Positions 26,033-37,064 of a stretch of 64,000 bases of DNA are shown in pieces; positions within the stretch are counted from its first letter, which is position 1; each line of letters starts with the position of its first letter. The stretch covers positions 222,501 to 286,500 of the forward strand of contig NZ_JAVIZM010000001.1 of NCBI RefSeq assembly GCF_031453555.1. Reading direction: 5' to 3'. The notes below the pieces were generated by a model. The model saw nothing but the letters and a program-made list of their open reading frames with translations. It made no database searches and was not told where the DNA came from. This DNA comes from Bacillus sp. SLBN-46. GTDB taxonomy: Bacteria; Bacillota; Bacilli; Bacillales; Cytobacillaceae. The position numbers and the translations under genes were made by a program.

Positions 26033-26722
26033 TTATTGCTCCATCAAAAAGTCTAACACTTGATTAAACAGGGCACCACGTTCTTCACAATGGCAGATAT
26101 GATGTTTCGATTGCTTAATATAGGTGAGTTTTTTATGTTTCGCACCTATGGTTTGATATAAATATTCAGCACTTTTGAGCGGCACAATCCCGTCACACTC
26201 ACCCTGTGCAATCAACGTTGGGACTTCCACTTGTTTTAAAAGAGGTTTAATAAAAGCAACAAGTTGGCGGAATTGCAGAGTAGCCGCTAAAGGTGTTTCT
26301 GTTATTTTTCTTTTATATCGGTGAAATAATTCATTCTCTTTTAAGTTTCCTTTGAAAGCGTCAATTAGGGTCAGCTTGATATCAGCAACCAGCTGCCTTG
26401 GATTCATATAATAGGCAGCTGCGCTAAGGAGGATTAACTTGTTAACTGGATAATTGGCAGCAAGATAACTGGCGATCATCCCGCCCATTGAAAAACCCAC
26501 CACATATACCTCATCACAGGTTTCGATGAGTTTTTTCAACTCTGTCTCTGCATGGTTAATCCACTCCTGGTAATGAACGCCTTTTAATGAACTTGTTTCA
26601 CCATGTCCTGGTAAAGTGGGAACACGAAAGTCCCAATCCGTATGTTCCTGTAAAAATTCAACTAAGGGTTCTACCTCATAGGGAGCACCAGTAAAGCCAT
26701 GAATACATAAACAGCCAATCAT
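26033..26722 (-). CDS. alpha/beta-hydrolase, Est30-type carboxylesterase
   Basis: The 229-residue protein has the oxyanion motif CIHGFTGAPYE, the nucleophile Ser78 in VVGFSMGG, the acid in QGECDGIVPL and the His in SKHHICHCE. Size and motifs match Geobacillus Est30 and monoacylglycerol-lipase-like cytosolic esterases, which hydrolyse short to medium acyl esters. It has no signal peptide. It lies 39 bases after murF and may share its transcript. Substrate unknown. Confidence 0.88.
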   Translation of the reverse strand: MIGCLCIHGFTGAPYEVEPLVEFLQEHTDWDFRVPTLPGHGETSSLKGVHYQEWINHAETELKKLIETCDEVYVVGFSMGGMIASYLAANYPVNKLILLSAAAYYMNPRQLVADIKLTLIDAFKGNLKENELFHRYKRKITETPLAATLQFRQLVAFIKPLLKQVEVPTLIAQGECDGIVPLKSAEYLYQTIGAKHKKLTYIKQSKHHICHCEERGALFNQVLDFLMEQ

Positions 26723-26761
26723 CCAGTTTCACCTGCCAAACACTCCAAATTTTCCCGTCCC

Positions 26762-28138
26762 TTATCTTTGTAACGCGGTGACAATTTCCTCCATCTTCAT
26801 CCCGCGTGATGCCTTTACAAGGATTAACGTCTGTTCATTCACATGCTTTTTTAATTCTTCAATGAGTTCAGTTTTATCACGGAAAGCAAAAACACGCTGC
26901 TCCCCTAAAATCTTCCTTGCCCCCTTAGCAATATGTTCCCCTAGCGGACCAAAAGTAAAAAGAATATCCGTTTTTTCTGCATCCAGGCTTTCACCAATTT
27001 GCAAGTGGTATTGCTCTTCTTGAGGTCCAAGCTCGAGCATATCACCAAGAACAAGGATTTTTCGATCATACCCTTGGAGATTTGACACTAGTTCGATCGC
27101 CGCCATCATGGAAGTAGGACTCGCATTATAAGCATCGTTAATTATTTTTTCCCCACGTTTGCCCTCAACTAGCTCCATACGCATATTCGTTAGTTTAATT
27201 CCTGATAAGCCAGCCTTCATTTTTTCATATGGAATGGAAAAATAGTGGGCAATGTGCATAGCTGCTAATGCATTTAAAATATTATGAGTTCCTAACACCG
27301 GAAGTTCAAAGCTTTCCGTAGAGGCATTCATTTTAAAACGGTTTCCTTGAGCCATTTGGGTAATTTCTGTTGGATATAAGTCATTTGTTTCATTTCGGCC
27401 AAAGGTTTTTACTTGAACTTTGCCTTTATATCGTTTAATCCGCTCCATTAAAAGCGGCTCATCTCCATGGAGAACAGCCAGCCCACCATCCTGAAGTCCT
27501 TGTAGAATTTCTAATTTTGCTTCTGCTATCCCTTCACGAGAACCAAGGTCCAAAAGATGGGATTCACCAATATTCGTGATCACAACCGCATCCGGGCATG
27601 CAAGCTTGGTTAGGAACTCAATTTCTCCTCTTCCGCTCATCCCCATTTCAAGTACAGCCACTTCTGTGTCCTCATGCAAACCTAACACCGTTAACGGAAG
27701 ACCAATATGGTTGTTATAGTTACCTTCTGTTTTTTGTACTTTATATTGTGTCGATAATAGACTTGTTGTCATATCTTTAGTCGTAGTTTTACCGTTACTT
27801 CCAGTAATTCCAACCACTTTAACAGGCAACTGTTTCCGATAATTCCGGGCCAATTCCTGGAGTGCAGTGAGACAGTCGTCCACAATGAGAATAGGCAGGT
27901 TTTCCGGTGGATTAGGAACATCCTTCTGCCAAAGGGCCGCAGCCGCTCCCTTTTGAATCGATTCCACAACATATTTATGCCCATCCACTCGTTCACCTTT
28001 AAATGGGACAAATAGATTTCCCGCCTCTATTTTCCGAGAATCAATGGTCACACCGCTTATCACAAGTTCTGAGAACGAGCTACTATCATTTTTAGCTGAA
28101 ACCATCTCAGAAATCTGTTTTAAAGTCCGCTTGATCAT
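26762..28138 (-). CDS. murF: UDP-MurNAc-tripeptide:D-Ala-D-Ala ligase
   Basis: The 458-residue Mur ligase adds D-Ala-D-Ala to UDP-MurNAc-tripeptide. The N-terminal domain has VTIDSRKIEAGNLFVPFKG. The ATP loop is GITGSNGKTTTKD (110-122), followed by EMGMSGRGEIE and INDAYNASPTSM. It directly follows ddl, which makes its dipeptide substrate, 75 bases apart. Confidence 0.97.
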   Translation of the reverse strand: MIKRTLKQISEMVSAKNDSSSFSELVISGVTIDSRKIEAGNLFVPFKGERVDGHKYVVESIQKGAAAALWQKDVPNPPENLPILIVDDCLTALQELARNYRKQLPVKVVGITGSNGKTTTKDMTTSLLSTQYKVQKTEGNYNNHIGLPLTVLGLHEDTEVAVLEMGMSGRGEIEFLTKLACPDAVVITNIGESHLLDLGSREGIAEAKLEILQGLQDGGLAVLHGDEPLLMERIKRYKGKVQVKTFGRNETNDLYPTEITQMAQGNRFKMNASTESFELPVLGTHNILNALAAMHIAHYFSIPYEKMKAGLSGIKLTNMRMELVEGKRGEKIINDAYNASPTSMMAAIELVSNLQGYDRKILVLGDMLELGPQEEQYHLQIGESLDAEKTDILFTFGPLGEHIAKGARKILGEQRVFAFRDKTELIEELKKHVNEQTLILVKASRGMKMEEIVTALQR

Positions 28139-28170
28139 TTAATACCCCTCCTTCCAATTATTAAACAGAA

Positions 28171-28200
28171 ACGGACACGGCACTACAGCCGTGTCTCCGT
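28171..28200 (-). terminator. hairpin between ddl and murF
   Basis: GGAGACACGGC and GCCGTGTCC form a stem of 9-10 bp followed by a moderately T-rich tract on the minus strand. It could attenuate ddl-murF read-through. Confidence 0.55.
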
Positions 28201-28213
28201 TGTCTTTTCTTCA

Positions 28214-29296
28214 CTAGAATGTATATTTTATGTTTTGTTTTTCTGTATGTCTTTCGATTGCCAGTTGAACAAGACGCTCGATTAATTGCGGATACTCAAG
28301 ACCTGTATGCTTCCATAAAAGCGGGAACATGCTAAACGGAGTAAAGCCAGGCATCGTGTTCACTTCATTGATTAATAATTTACCCTCTTTTGTTAAAAAG
28401 AAATCAGCCCGAACAAGTCCGGAGCAATCTAATGCTTTAAATGCTTGAACCGCCATTTCTTTCAACTCAAGGTATTCCTCTTCTGTGATATCAGCAGGGA
28501 TAATTAATGCTGTATCCCCATCTTCATATTTCGCTTTGTAATCATAAAAATCTTTTTTCGGAACAATTTCTCCAGCAACAGAGCATTCTGGGGCATCGTT
28601 TCCTAGTACAGCAATCTCAATTTCACGGGCAACTACTCCCTCTTCAATAATGACTTTACGGTCAAATTGAAAAGCCTCCGCAAAAGCTGCCGCTAATTCC
28701 GTGCGATTGGTACATTTGCTAATCCCTACACTTGAGCCTAAATTCGCAGGCTTGACAAAACATGGATAACCTAGTTCTGCCTCCACCTTGCTATATGCAT
28801 CGTCTGCTCCTTTTTCCCATTCGCTTTTAATAAAAGCAACATAGTTTACTTGTGCGAGACCTGCTTGTGCAAAGACATTTTTCATCATTACTTTATCCAT
28901 TCCTGCGGCTGAGGCTAGGACACCATTTCCTACATAGGGTAGGTTTAGTAATTCTAATAATCCTTGAACGGTTCCGTCCTCACCATTTGGTCCGTGAAGC
29001 AATGGGAAAATCACATCAAGCGGTGCAGCTGCTACCTGCGGATCCGCTTGGAATAGCGCTGGTGCTAACGATAGGGGGGATAATTGGTTTCCCTGTGAAA
29101 ACGCAAGTGCTTGCACGTTCTCTACCGGCTCACTGAGTTGAGGTCCTTTAACCCATTGGCCCTCGACATTTATGTAAATAGGATGAATTTCAAATTTTTC
29201 AAGATCTAATGCTTTTATAACAGCAAGAGCTGTCTGTAAGGATACTTGATGCTCGGCGGATTTTCCTCCGTATAATAACCCTAGTTTTGTCTTCAT
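28214..29296 (-). CDS. ddl: D-alanine-D-alanine ligase
   Basis: A 360-residue ATP-grasp enzyme joining two D-alanines. Motifs: [14 protein letters not shown] at the start, [18 protein letters not shown], the ATP-grasp strand [14 protein letters not shown], and [18 protein letters not shown] at the end. It is the first gene of the ddl-murF pair and divergent from the permease at 29520. Confidence 0.97.
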   Translation of the reverse strand: MKTKLGLLYGGKSAEHQVSLQTALAVIKALDLEKFEIHPIYINVEGQWVKGPQLSEPVENVQALAFSQGNQLSPLSLAPALFQADPQVAAAPLDVIFPLLHGPNGEDGTVQGLLELLNLPYVGNGVLASAAGMDKVMMKNVFAQAGLAQVNYVAFIKSEWEKGADDAYSKVEAELGYPCFVKPANLGSSVGISKCTNRTELAAAFAEAFQFDRKVIIEEGVVAREIEIAVLGNDAPECSVAGEIVPKKDFYDYKAKYEDGDTALIIPADITEEEYLELKEMAVQAFKALDCSGLVRADFFLTKEGKLLINEVNTMPGFTPFSMFPLLWKHTGLEYPQLIERLVQLAIERHTEKQNIKYTF

Positions 29297-29519
29297 ACCA
29301 AAACCTCCATATTCTCTTTCACGGTTTTATTTTAACATTTTATTAATTAAGAAAGGAAATGTAGTCATCCTATTTAGTAATGTTTTTTTCTACTGATTAT
29401 TGTATGTTTCCAATAGCTTGCTTAAAAACAATCTATTGGTAATTTGTCACTATTTCACGCCATTTGCGCTTGTATTTCCTGTTATGATAATTTTGACAAA
29501 CCATACGGGGGCGACACAT

Positions 29520-30185
29520 GTGATAACCGGTTCATTATTATCTATTTTATTATTAGGCTTTGTACTCGGAATCAAGCATGCCATTGAGCCTGATCATGTC
29601 ATTGCAGTTTCCACTATTGTTAGTGAATCCAAAAATATTAAACGATCACTTTTTGCCGGCGTGTATTGGGGGATCGGGCATACCGCCACGTTGTTTATAG
29701 TGGGTATGTTCTTACTTTTGGCGAAAAATACAATCAACGATACGGTTGCCATGAACCTCGAGTTTCTTGTTGGAATCATGCTGGTTACCTTAGGTTTTAA
29801 CAGTTTATTAACCCTCATTATACATCGACACCATCATACATATACACCATCAGAACACAACAGAAAAACACGCTCAAATGTAAAGTCTTTTTTTATTGGA
29901 CTTGTTCATGGTCTCGCCGGGAGTGCGGCCATGGTTCTTTTAACCATGAGTACGGTATCAACAGCTTGGCAGGGCGCCCTATATATCCTTATATTTGGTG
30001 CAGGTACCGTTGCTGGTATGCTTAGCTTCTCTACCGTAATCGGCCTCCCTTTTGTGCTAACCTCTGGTAAACAAGTGAATCGCTACTTAAACAACATAAC
30101 GGGAATTATCAGCATATTATTTGGACTTTACTATATGTATAACTTAGGTGTGAACGAAGGATTATTTTCCATTTGGTTTTCATAA
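29520..30185 (+). CDS. UreH/NixA-type nickel-cobalt permease
   Basis: The 221-residue membrane protein has about six membrane segments. It has the metal-transport signature HAIEPDHVIAVST (H-x4-D-H) in the first helix, a second signature GVYWGIGHTATLF, and a His-rich cytosolic loop (RHHHTYTPSEHN). Such permeases bring in Ni or Co for urease or hydrogenase; no urease genes are in the window. I place the start at GTG 29520, about 8 bases after GGGGGCG; an upstream in-frame TTG at 29400 would add 40 residues without a good ribosome site. Substrate is inferred from the family. Confidence 0.78.
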   Translation: MITGSLLSILLLGFVLGIKHAIEPDHVIAVSTIVSESKNIKRSLFAGVYWGIGHTATLFIVGMFLLLAKNTINDTVAMNLEFLVGIMLVTLGFNSLLTLIIHRHHHTYTPSEHNRKTRSNVKSFFIGLVHGLAGSAAMVLLTMSTVSTAWQGALYILIFGAGTVAGMLSFSTVIGLPFVLTSGKQVNRYLNNITGIISILFGLYYMYNLGVNEGLFSIWFS

Positions 30186-30208
30186 GAAACCCATCGTGTT
30201 TAAAAGCA

Positions 30209-30238
30209 TAGGCTGACTCACAAGGAGCCAGCCTTCTA
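30209..30238. terminator. terminator between convergent genes
   Basis: AGGCTGACTC and GGAGCCAGCCT form a stem with one mismatch, followed by a T-rich tract; it serves the permease gene and lies at the 3' end of the 30236 gene. Confidence 0.65.
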
Positions 30239-31012
30239 TATTACATTCAATTTCCACTCTTTTGTCTTTTTATCAAAGATCAGCTTGGCATGGTATGGTT
30301 TATTTGATAGATTTTCATATTCCTCATACATGTCATCCATATTCGCGAAATCACCAATAACCCAGATTGGAATTTCCAAACGTCCGCGTTGATGATCGGC
30401 ATCTCGTAAAGAAATACAGATTCCTTCCTTTATGAACGGGGTTAATGAGAGCAGAATTTCTTTATTCACCGGTGGATAGACCCGTTTCTTTCGAATACCA
30501 AGAATGGACTTTTCTTTCTTCAGCTCGCCTACCTTGCCAGCAACCACTTCACTAAGTAAATGGAAAAAATCCTTAAAGCTTCGGTAATAAATTTTGTTAA
30601 ACCAGCCATCATCATGCGCTAAATAAACAAAACGATTCCCTAACTTATTATAAAAAGGCAGCTTTAAATGATGTTTTTGATGGCCAAGATACAATAATTC
30701 AGCCAACTCCTGCCCTGATAGTTCATTTAAGACCTCTTCTTCAATAAAATCAATCCAACAAAAGTCCCCATAACTGTATACATCTTCGCCAGCTAATTTA
30801 TTTATTCTATCTTCCGGACAATATTCGAGTAGTGTATGCATATTAAAATCAGCATCATCAAAGCGGTGCTTTAATAAAAGCAGATGATTTAATGAGCCAG
30901 AAAAAGAAGCAGCAAATTCATCGAATTCAATACCGTAGGACATAACATACTGGTCTGTTTGGTTTAAATGGACATAGATGAGATCCCGTATGTCTTGATG
31001 ATGCTTCTTCAA
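30236..31012 (-). CDS. conserved hypothetical protein, 258 aa
   Basis: I place the start at TTG 31010-31012 (MKKHHQDIRDL), about 6 bases after GGAGGAG; a GTG further upstream overlaps the ribosome site. The protein is soluble, rich in acidic and aromatic residues, with LHRF-like and HHLKLPFYNKLGNRFVYLAH segments and a C-terminal beta-rich part. No catalytic motif is evident. I recall similar Bacillus proteins annotated only as hypothetical. It stands alone between the permease and mgtE. Confidence 0.7.
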   Translation of the reverse strand: MKKHHQDIRDLIYVHLNQTDQYVMSYGIEFDEFAASFSGSLNHLLLLKHRFDDADFNMHTLLEYCPEDRINKLAGEDVYSYGDFCWIDFIEEEVLNELSGQELAELLYLGHQKHHLKLPFYNKLGNRFVYLAHDDGWFNKIYYRSFKDFFHLLSEVVAGKVGELKKEKSILGIRKKRVYPPVNKEILLSLTPFIKEGICISLRDADHQRGRLEIPIWVIGDFANMDDMYEEYENLSNKPYHAKLIFDKKTKEWKLNVI

Positions 31013-31287
31013 AGCCAAACTCCTCCGATCAAACACATGTAATTTATGTCTTAAAGAAAATTGCTATACCATTTTTCATACTTACTTATTTTATCAAATA
31101 ATAGGTCAAATAGCTTATTTCAATTCTTTTACAAATAATATTTTTGAATAACACCTATTTTGCTTTTTCAGAATTACACATACTAGTTTATAGCACTTCT
31201 TATTATTATCTCAGTTTCCCTTTTATTTAATTGATTTATTTTATGAAAATCATCAATACCGCACCTGAGGAAAGGAGTGTGGCCGGC

Positions 31288-32646
31288 GTGATTAAAGATA
31301 TGACTCAAGATGAAATTAATCTTTATATCATAAAAACGTTAAAAGAAAACAAAAAAGCTGAGTTTGAATCTATTATAGAAGAACTTCAGCCTTATGATGT
31401 GGCAAAGATCTATGAGGAATTACCCGAGAAGCATAAAGCTCGATTTCTCCTCTTTTTAAAATTTGACCTCTTGGCAGACTTAATGGAGGAGTTACCGAAA
31501 ACGGAACAGCTGGATTTATTAAATAAGCTTGGGATTGAAAAATCCAGTAAAGTTCTCGACTTAATGGATAATGACGATTTGGCCCTATTATTAGACGAAT
31601 TATCACCTGAAAAAAAGGATGATCTGTTATCAGGGATGAAAGCGGAAGAGTCGAATGCCGTTAAAGGCATTATGAATTACCCACCGGAAACTGCTGGGCG
31701 GACCATGACCAACCGCTTTGTATGGATTCGTGACTATTTTACTGTTAAAGAAGCAGTTGAAAAGTTTAAGGTCTTTGCGGAGTTTGCCGAATCAATTAAC
31801 TATCTCTATGTCATAGACGAGACACGAAAACTCGTAGGTGTTGTTTCCTATCGAGATCTCCTGTTGGCCGAGCCTGAAGAGAAAATACGAACAATTATGT
31901 ATGAACGAGTTATTTCTGTCACAGTGACGACCGACCAAGAAGTGGTTGCCCGGATGGCAGAACGATATGACTTCTTAGCCATCCCCGTTGTCGATGAAAG
32001 CGATGTTCTTGTCGGGATTGTCACTGTCGATGACATTATCGACATTGTCATCAAAGAAGCGAATGAAGATATTGAAAAATTATCAGCCACAGGAAAATCC
32101 ATTGATTTTGAGACAAAAATGTTAGTGGCGGCCGCGCGGCGGTTACCATGGTTGATTTTGCTATTGTTTATTGGACTTATTTCAGGCAGGATTATCAGCA
32201 GTTTTGAGAATACCTTGCAGCAAGTTGTGGCCCTTGCCTTTTTCATGCCCATGATTGCGGGGATGACAGGGAATACAGGCACTCAGTCCCTTGCGGTCGT
32301 CGTGAGGGGGTTAATTTCACATGATATTGACCGCGGTGTGATTACCCGTCTTATTATAAGAGAACTCGGGGTCGGCATTACGATCGGGGTTACCTGTGCC
32401 ATCCTGATCTCGATTATCGCTTATGTTTGGCAGGGAAATCTAATTTTAGGCGCGGTGGTCGGTTGCTCCCTCTTCTTCACTCTTATCATTGGAACACTTG
32501 CAGGGACTATTATTCCCCTTATTCTTTATCGTCTCAAGATTGACCCTGCGGTGGCATCAGGCCCGTTGATTACCACCTTAAACGACATCTTTTCCTTGCT
32601 TACCTACTTCGGTATTGCGACCATGTTTTTAAAGCACCTTATGTAG
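31288..32646 (+). CDS. mgtE: magnesium transporter MgtE
   Basis: Start GTG 31288 with AAAGGAG 9 bases upstream gives 452 residues, the usual MgtE length. The order is an N-domain of helical repeats (residues 10-125), two CBS domains (about 130-250; VDESDVLVGIVTVDDIIDIV), then five membrane helices with the pore segment MPMIAGMTGNTGTQSLAVVVRG. It is a Mg2+-gated channel in the membrane. No M-box riboswitch could be recognised in the 270 bases upstream. Confidence 0.93.
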   Translation: MIKDMTQDEINLYIIKTLKENKKAEFESIIEELQPYDVAKIYEELPEKHKARFLLFLKFDLLADLMEELPKTEQLDLLNKLGIEKSSKVLDLMDNDDLALLLDELSPEKKDDLLSGMKAEESNAVKGIMNYPPETAGRTMTNRFVWIRDYFTVKEAVEKFKVFAEFAESINYLYVIDETRKLVGVVSYRDLLLAEPEEKIRTIMYERVISVTVTTDQEVVARMAERYDFLAIPVVDESDVLVGIVTVDDIIDIVIKEANEDIEKLSATGKSIDFETKMLVAAARRLPWLILLLFIGLISGRIISSFENTLQQVVALAFFMPMIAGMTGNTGTQSLAVVVRGLISHDIDRGVITRLIIRELGVGITIGVTCAILISIIAYVWQGNLILGAVVGCSLFFTLIIGTLAGTIIPLILYRLKIDPAVASGPLITTLNDIFSLLTYFGIATMFLKHLM

Positions 32647-32787
32647 TTTATGAAAAATAGAAACATTTTTCTAAATCAAACGTCATTTATTATAAGAGTT
32701 GTCATATTTCCCCTAATTAGTATTGTGGGATAATCCCTAGGTTGCTTGCATAAAGTTAATAATTATTAGGAAAAATTGGGTGTTGCA

Positions 32788-33966
<1,179 letters not shown>

Positions 33967-34047
33967 CCTAATTTATTTCTTAATGAGACAATCTAAGATA
34001 AAATAAGATAATAGACAAAATACTTTTTACATAAGCGAAGGTGAATT

Positions 34048-34641
34048 ATGGCTGATTTTATTAATAGCGTTTTGGAATTTTTATCACAGTTAGGCTACTT
34101 TGGGATTGCCTTAGGATTAATGATAGAGATTATCCCTAGTGAAATTGTGTTAGGCTATGGCGGTTATATGATTGCACAAGGTCATCTGAATTTTATTGGT
34201 GCCGTGATTGCTGGTACCATCGGGGGAACGATCGCTCAGTTGTTTTTATATTGGGCAGGTTACTATGGCGGCCGGCCATTTTTAGAAAAATACGGGAAGT
34301 TTGTCTTAATTAAAAAGAGTCATATTGATATTGCTGAACAGTGGTTTGAGAAATATGGAGCGGGCGTTATTTTCTCTGCACGTTTCATTCCGGTTGTGAG
34401 ACATGCCATTTCGATTCCTGCTGGTATTGCTAAAATGTCAGCTACAAAATTTACGCTTTACACTGTGGCAGCGGTGTTACCTTGGTCGATTCTTTTCCTT
34501 TACTTAGGTAAGGTGCTTGGTAGCAACTGGTCACATATCAAAGAATACGCACAGCCCTACGTCATGCCAATCATCATTGCAGCAGTAGTTTTAGGTGCCA
34601 TTTATTTTATAATCAAAAAAACAAAGAAAACCACCGATTAG
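34048..34641 (+). CDS. DedA-family membrane protein
   Basis: A 197-residue DedA (VTT domain) protein with SEIVLGYGGYM near the start, the reentrant segment YYGGRPFLEKYGKF and FSARFIPVVRHAISIPAGIAKM. DedA relatives act in lipid carrier recycling (undecaprenyl-phosphate or PE flipping) and proton-dependent membrane balance. A C-terminal poly-Lys tail ends the chain. Its own terminator overlaps the stop codon. Confidence 0.9.
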   Translation: MADFINSVLEFLSQLGYFGIALGLMIEIIPSEIVLGYGGYMIAQGHLNFIGAVIAGTIGGTIAQLFLYWAGYYGGRPFLEKYGKFVLIKKSHIDIAEQWFEKYGAGVIFSARFIPVVRHAISIPAGIAKMSATKFTLYTVAAVLPWSILFLYLGKVLGSNWSHIKEYAQPYVMPIIIAAVVLGAIYFIIKKTKKTTD

Positions 34642-34660
34642 AATCGGTGGTTTCTCTCTT
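34627..34660 (+). terminator. terminator of the DedA gene
   Basis: AAACCACCGATT and AATCGGTGGTTT form a 12-bp stem whose loop holds part of the TAG stop codon; a T-rich tract follows. Confidence 0.85.
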
Positions 34661-34668
34661 TATGGGCT

Positions 34669-35001
34669 TTACGACGGTTGCTTGGAAAACTTCGCTTGGG
34701 CCCAGGCATCGAGCTTTTTCACATGTTTTTTCCCAATCGTAAAACCATATAAAATCAGTAATAAAATAATTAAGGTAAACAAATCAATTTTTTTAGTCGC
34801 AATAAAGTTAACAATCCCCATTAATACCTGTGGAATCACGCCGGTTAACGCAAAGAGAACCGTAGCAACCTTAAACCAAAAGTTCGATTTCAACCCATAT
34901 CTTGCATAGAGCAAGAAAAAGGTAGAAGACCACGCCAACACTTCAAGACTAACTAAAATGACCCACTTATTCTCAACCAAAAATTCCAAGTCCCTCTCCA
35001 C
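34669..35001 (-). CDS. small membrane protein in the kimA operon
   Basis: The 110-residue protein has three predicted membrane segments (VILVSLEVLAWSSTFFLLYA; ATVLFALTGVIPQVLMGIV; LFTLIILLLILYGFTI) and a basic tail. It begins 6 bases after the KimA stop on the same strand, so the two are co-transcribed. The start is uncertain: GTG 35001 overlaps the likely ribosome site, and a TTG a few codons later is possible. No family recognised. Co-location suggests a role with KimA, but that is inference. Confidence 0.65.
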   Translation of the reverse strand: MERDLEFLVENKWVILVSLEVLAWSSTFFLLYARYGLKSNFWFKVATVLFALTGVIPQVLMGIVNFIATKKIDLFTLIILLLILYGFTIGKKHVKKLDAWAQAKFSKQPS

Positions 35002-35007
35002 CTTCTA

Positions 35008-36834
35008 TTACTTTTTAAAATGAAATGGCAAGGTGGCCACAATCACTCTCTTTTTAAAGATGAGGTAGGTACGGATTAATAAGCTTGATTGATTATGCAA
35101 TATGTTATGCCAGCTTTTCTTTGTAATGAATTGCGGAATCAGCACCGTCACTCGGTAATTGTTTTCACTCGCCTTGTGTTCCACCGTATCAATAAACTTC
35201 GATAATGGCTGTAACACACTGCGGTAATGTGATTGCAGTGTAACAAGCCGTACATCCGGCTGCCATTGCTGCCACTTTTCCTCAAATCGTTTTTCGTCTT
35301 CACGATCAAATGAAACATACACAGCAAAAATTTGATCAGTAATCGACTTGGCGTAGTTAATTGAATTGGCAACGACCTTCGTAATCCCTGCGACAGGCAC
35401 GATGATGACGTTACCTGAAATGTTATAATCACAATCCCCCGGTTGAATTCTTAATTGTTCTCCTACCGCTTCATAGTGATTTTTAATTCTTAGGAAACCT
35501 ATGACAATTAACGGCAAAAAGATGATAACAAACCAGACTTGACTTAATTTCGTTACGAAGAAAATGATTAAAACTGTTAAAGTGATGAGAGCTCCGACTA
35601 AATTAGAAGTCAACTTTGCTAACCAGCCTGTTGGTTTTTCCCTGAGCCACTTTAAGATCATTCCCGTTTGCGACAAGGTGAATGGTATAAATACCCCGAC
35701 CGCATAGAGTGGAATAAGGCTCTCCGTTTTCCCCTGGAAAGCAATAATGAGCAGGATAGAAGCAATTCCTAAAGAAACGATCCCATTTGAGTAACCGAGA
35801 CGGTCCCCCCTAATGGTAAACATCCTTGGCATATACTTATCCTTTGCCATGCTAAACGCAAGTAACGGAAAAGCAGAGTAACCGGTATTGGCCGCAAGCA
35901 CCAATATCAGGGCAGTTGTTCCCTGGACGAAAAAGTAAAGGTAGTTTCGACCAAACGTTTCTTTGGCAATTTGAGAAACGACTGTTTCATCATGCCTTGG
36001 CGAAATTCCGTAATAATACGCCAGAAAAGTGATCCCCGAAAACAAGATTGCTAAAAGTGTTCCCATTAGGACCAGTGTTTTGGCCGCATTCTTTGGAGCA
36101 GGGTCCTTAAAGTTTGGAATGGCATTGGAGATAGCTTCCACACCCGTCAAGGCAGAGCATCCCGAAGCAAATGCCCGGAGCAGAAGGAATAAGGTAATCC
36201 CTTGAACCGGTGCCCCAATCGCCGCATGCTGAGCAGTCGGTGACACATCGCCAGTCATAATTTTATAAATTCCAACTCCAATTAATATAAAGAGAGCAAC
36301 CACAAACAAATAAACTGGATAGGCTAAAATCGATGCTGACTCCGTTAACCCTCTCAGGTTAAGAATGGTAATGAAAACAACCAGAATGCACGCAATCAGC
36401 ACGGTATGGGTATGCAGGGCAGGAAACGCTGAAGTAATCGCATCCGTTCCTGCGGATACACTAACAGCCACGGTTAATATGTAGTCAACTAGCAAGGATC
36501 CTCCAGCAATTAATCCCGCTTTTTCACCAATATTTTCTTTTGATACAAGATAGGCTCCGCCACCCTGTGGGTAGGAATAGATAATTTGTCGATAAGATAA
36601 AATGAGTGCAGCCAGAAGAAACAAGACGCCCACCGCAATAGGAATCGAGTACCAATAAGCAATTACGCTAATGGTTGCCAATACAATTAATATCTGTTCA
36701 GTCCCGTATGCTACAGACGAAAGAGCATCCGAGGACAAAATAGCTAAAGCCTTAAATACATTTAATTTTTGTTCACCTAGTGCCGTTGACTTTAACGGCC
36801 GGCCAATTAACAACCTCTTAAAAGAAGAGAGCAT
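35008..36834 (-). CDS. kimA: KimA-like potassium importer (APC family)
   Basis: Start MLSSFKRLLIGRP (GGTGGGTGA upstream) gives 608 residues, against 607 in B. subtilis KimA. Twelve membrane segments cover about residues 25-455 (ALAILSSDALSSVAYGTEQI, SYPQGGGAYLVSKENIG, FASGCSALTGVEAISNAIP). A C-terminal cytosolic USP-like domain follows (VIIVPVAGITKVV ... FVQ/PQFITKKSWHNILHNQ) and ends LPFHFKK. KimA imports K+ with protons and in B. subtilis is inhibited by c-di-AMP, which the CdaA encoded at 57 kb would make. No c-di-AMP riboswitch was recognised in the leader, unlike B. subtilis. Confidence 0.9.
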   Translation of the reverse strand: MLSSFKRLLIGRPLKSTALGEQKLNVFKALAILSSDALSSVAYGTEQILIVLATISVIAYWYSIPIAVGVLFLLAALILSYRQIIYSYPQGGGAYLVSKENIGEKAGLIAGGSLLVDYILTVAVSVSAGTDAITSAFPALHTHTVLIACILVVFITILNLRGLTESASILAYPVYLFVVALFILIGVGIYKIMTGDVSPTAQHAAIGAPVQGITLFLLLRAFASGCSALTGVEAISNAIPNFKDPAPKNAAKTLVLMGTLLAILFSGITFLAYYYGISPRHDETVVSQIAKETFGRNYLYFFVQGTTALILVLAANTGYSAFPLLAFSMAKDKYMPRMFTIRGDRLGYSNGIVSLGIASILLIIAFQGKTESLIPLYAVGVFIPFTLSQTGMILKWLREKPTGWLAKLTSNLVGALITLTVLIIFFVTKLSQVWFVIIFLPLIVIGFLRIKNHYEAVGEQLRIQPGDCDYNISGNVIIVPVAGITKVVANSINYAKSITDQIFAVYVSFDREDEKRFEEKWQQWQPDVRLVTLQSHYRSVLQPLSKFIDTVEHKASENNYRVTVLIPQFITKKSWHNILHNQSSLLIRTYLIFKKRVIVATLPFHFKK

Positions 36835-37013
36835 GTGATTCACCCACCACATTCAAAGTAGAATTACCGATTGATTTTATCACAAGATAACAGCGAAGTT
36901 GAAGTGTTTTCTTTTTGACAAAAGGAATTATTCCAATCAACCCATTTTCCCTTTTCTAGTTTAGAGTACCCGCTTTTAGCGCCATTAACCCGTTTTGGCC
37001 ATTTCTCCGCATA

Positions 37014-37043
37014 AGAAAAACATGAAGAAATTAATCTTCATGC
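37014..37043 (-). terminator. terminator of ogt
   Basis: GCATGAAG/CTTCATGT stem followed by TTTTTCTT on the minus strand. Confidence 0.8.
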
Positions 37044-37064
37044 TTAGTGTACGATTACGTAATC

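Noticed and set aside
31013..31287. M-box riboswitch before mgtE
   Set aside because: The leader is AT-rich and none of the conserved M-box blocks was found.
36835..37060. c-di-AMP (ydaO) riboswitch before kimA
   Set aside because: The expected conserved GC-rich blocks were not found; only an ogt terminator and a weak promoter-like segment were seen.
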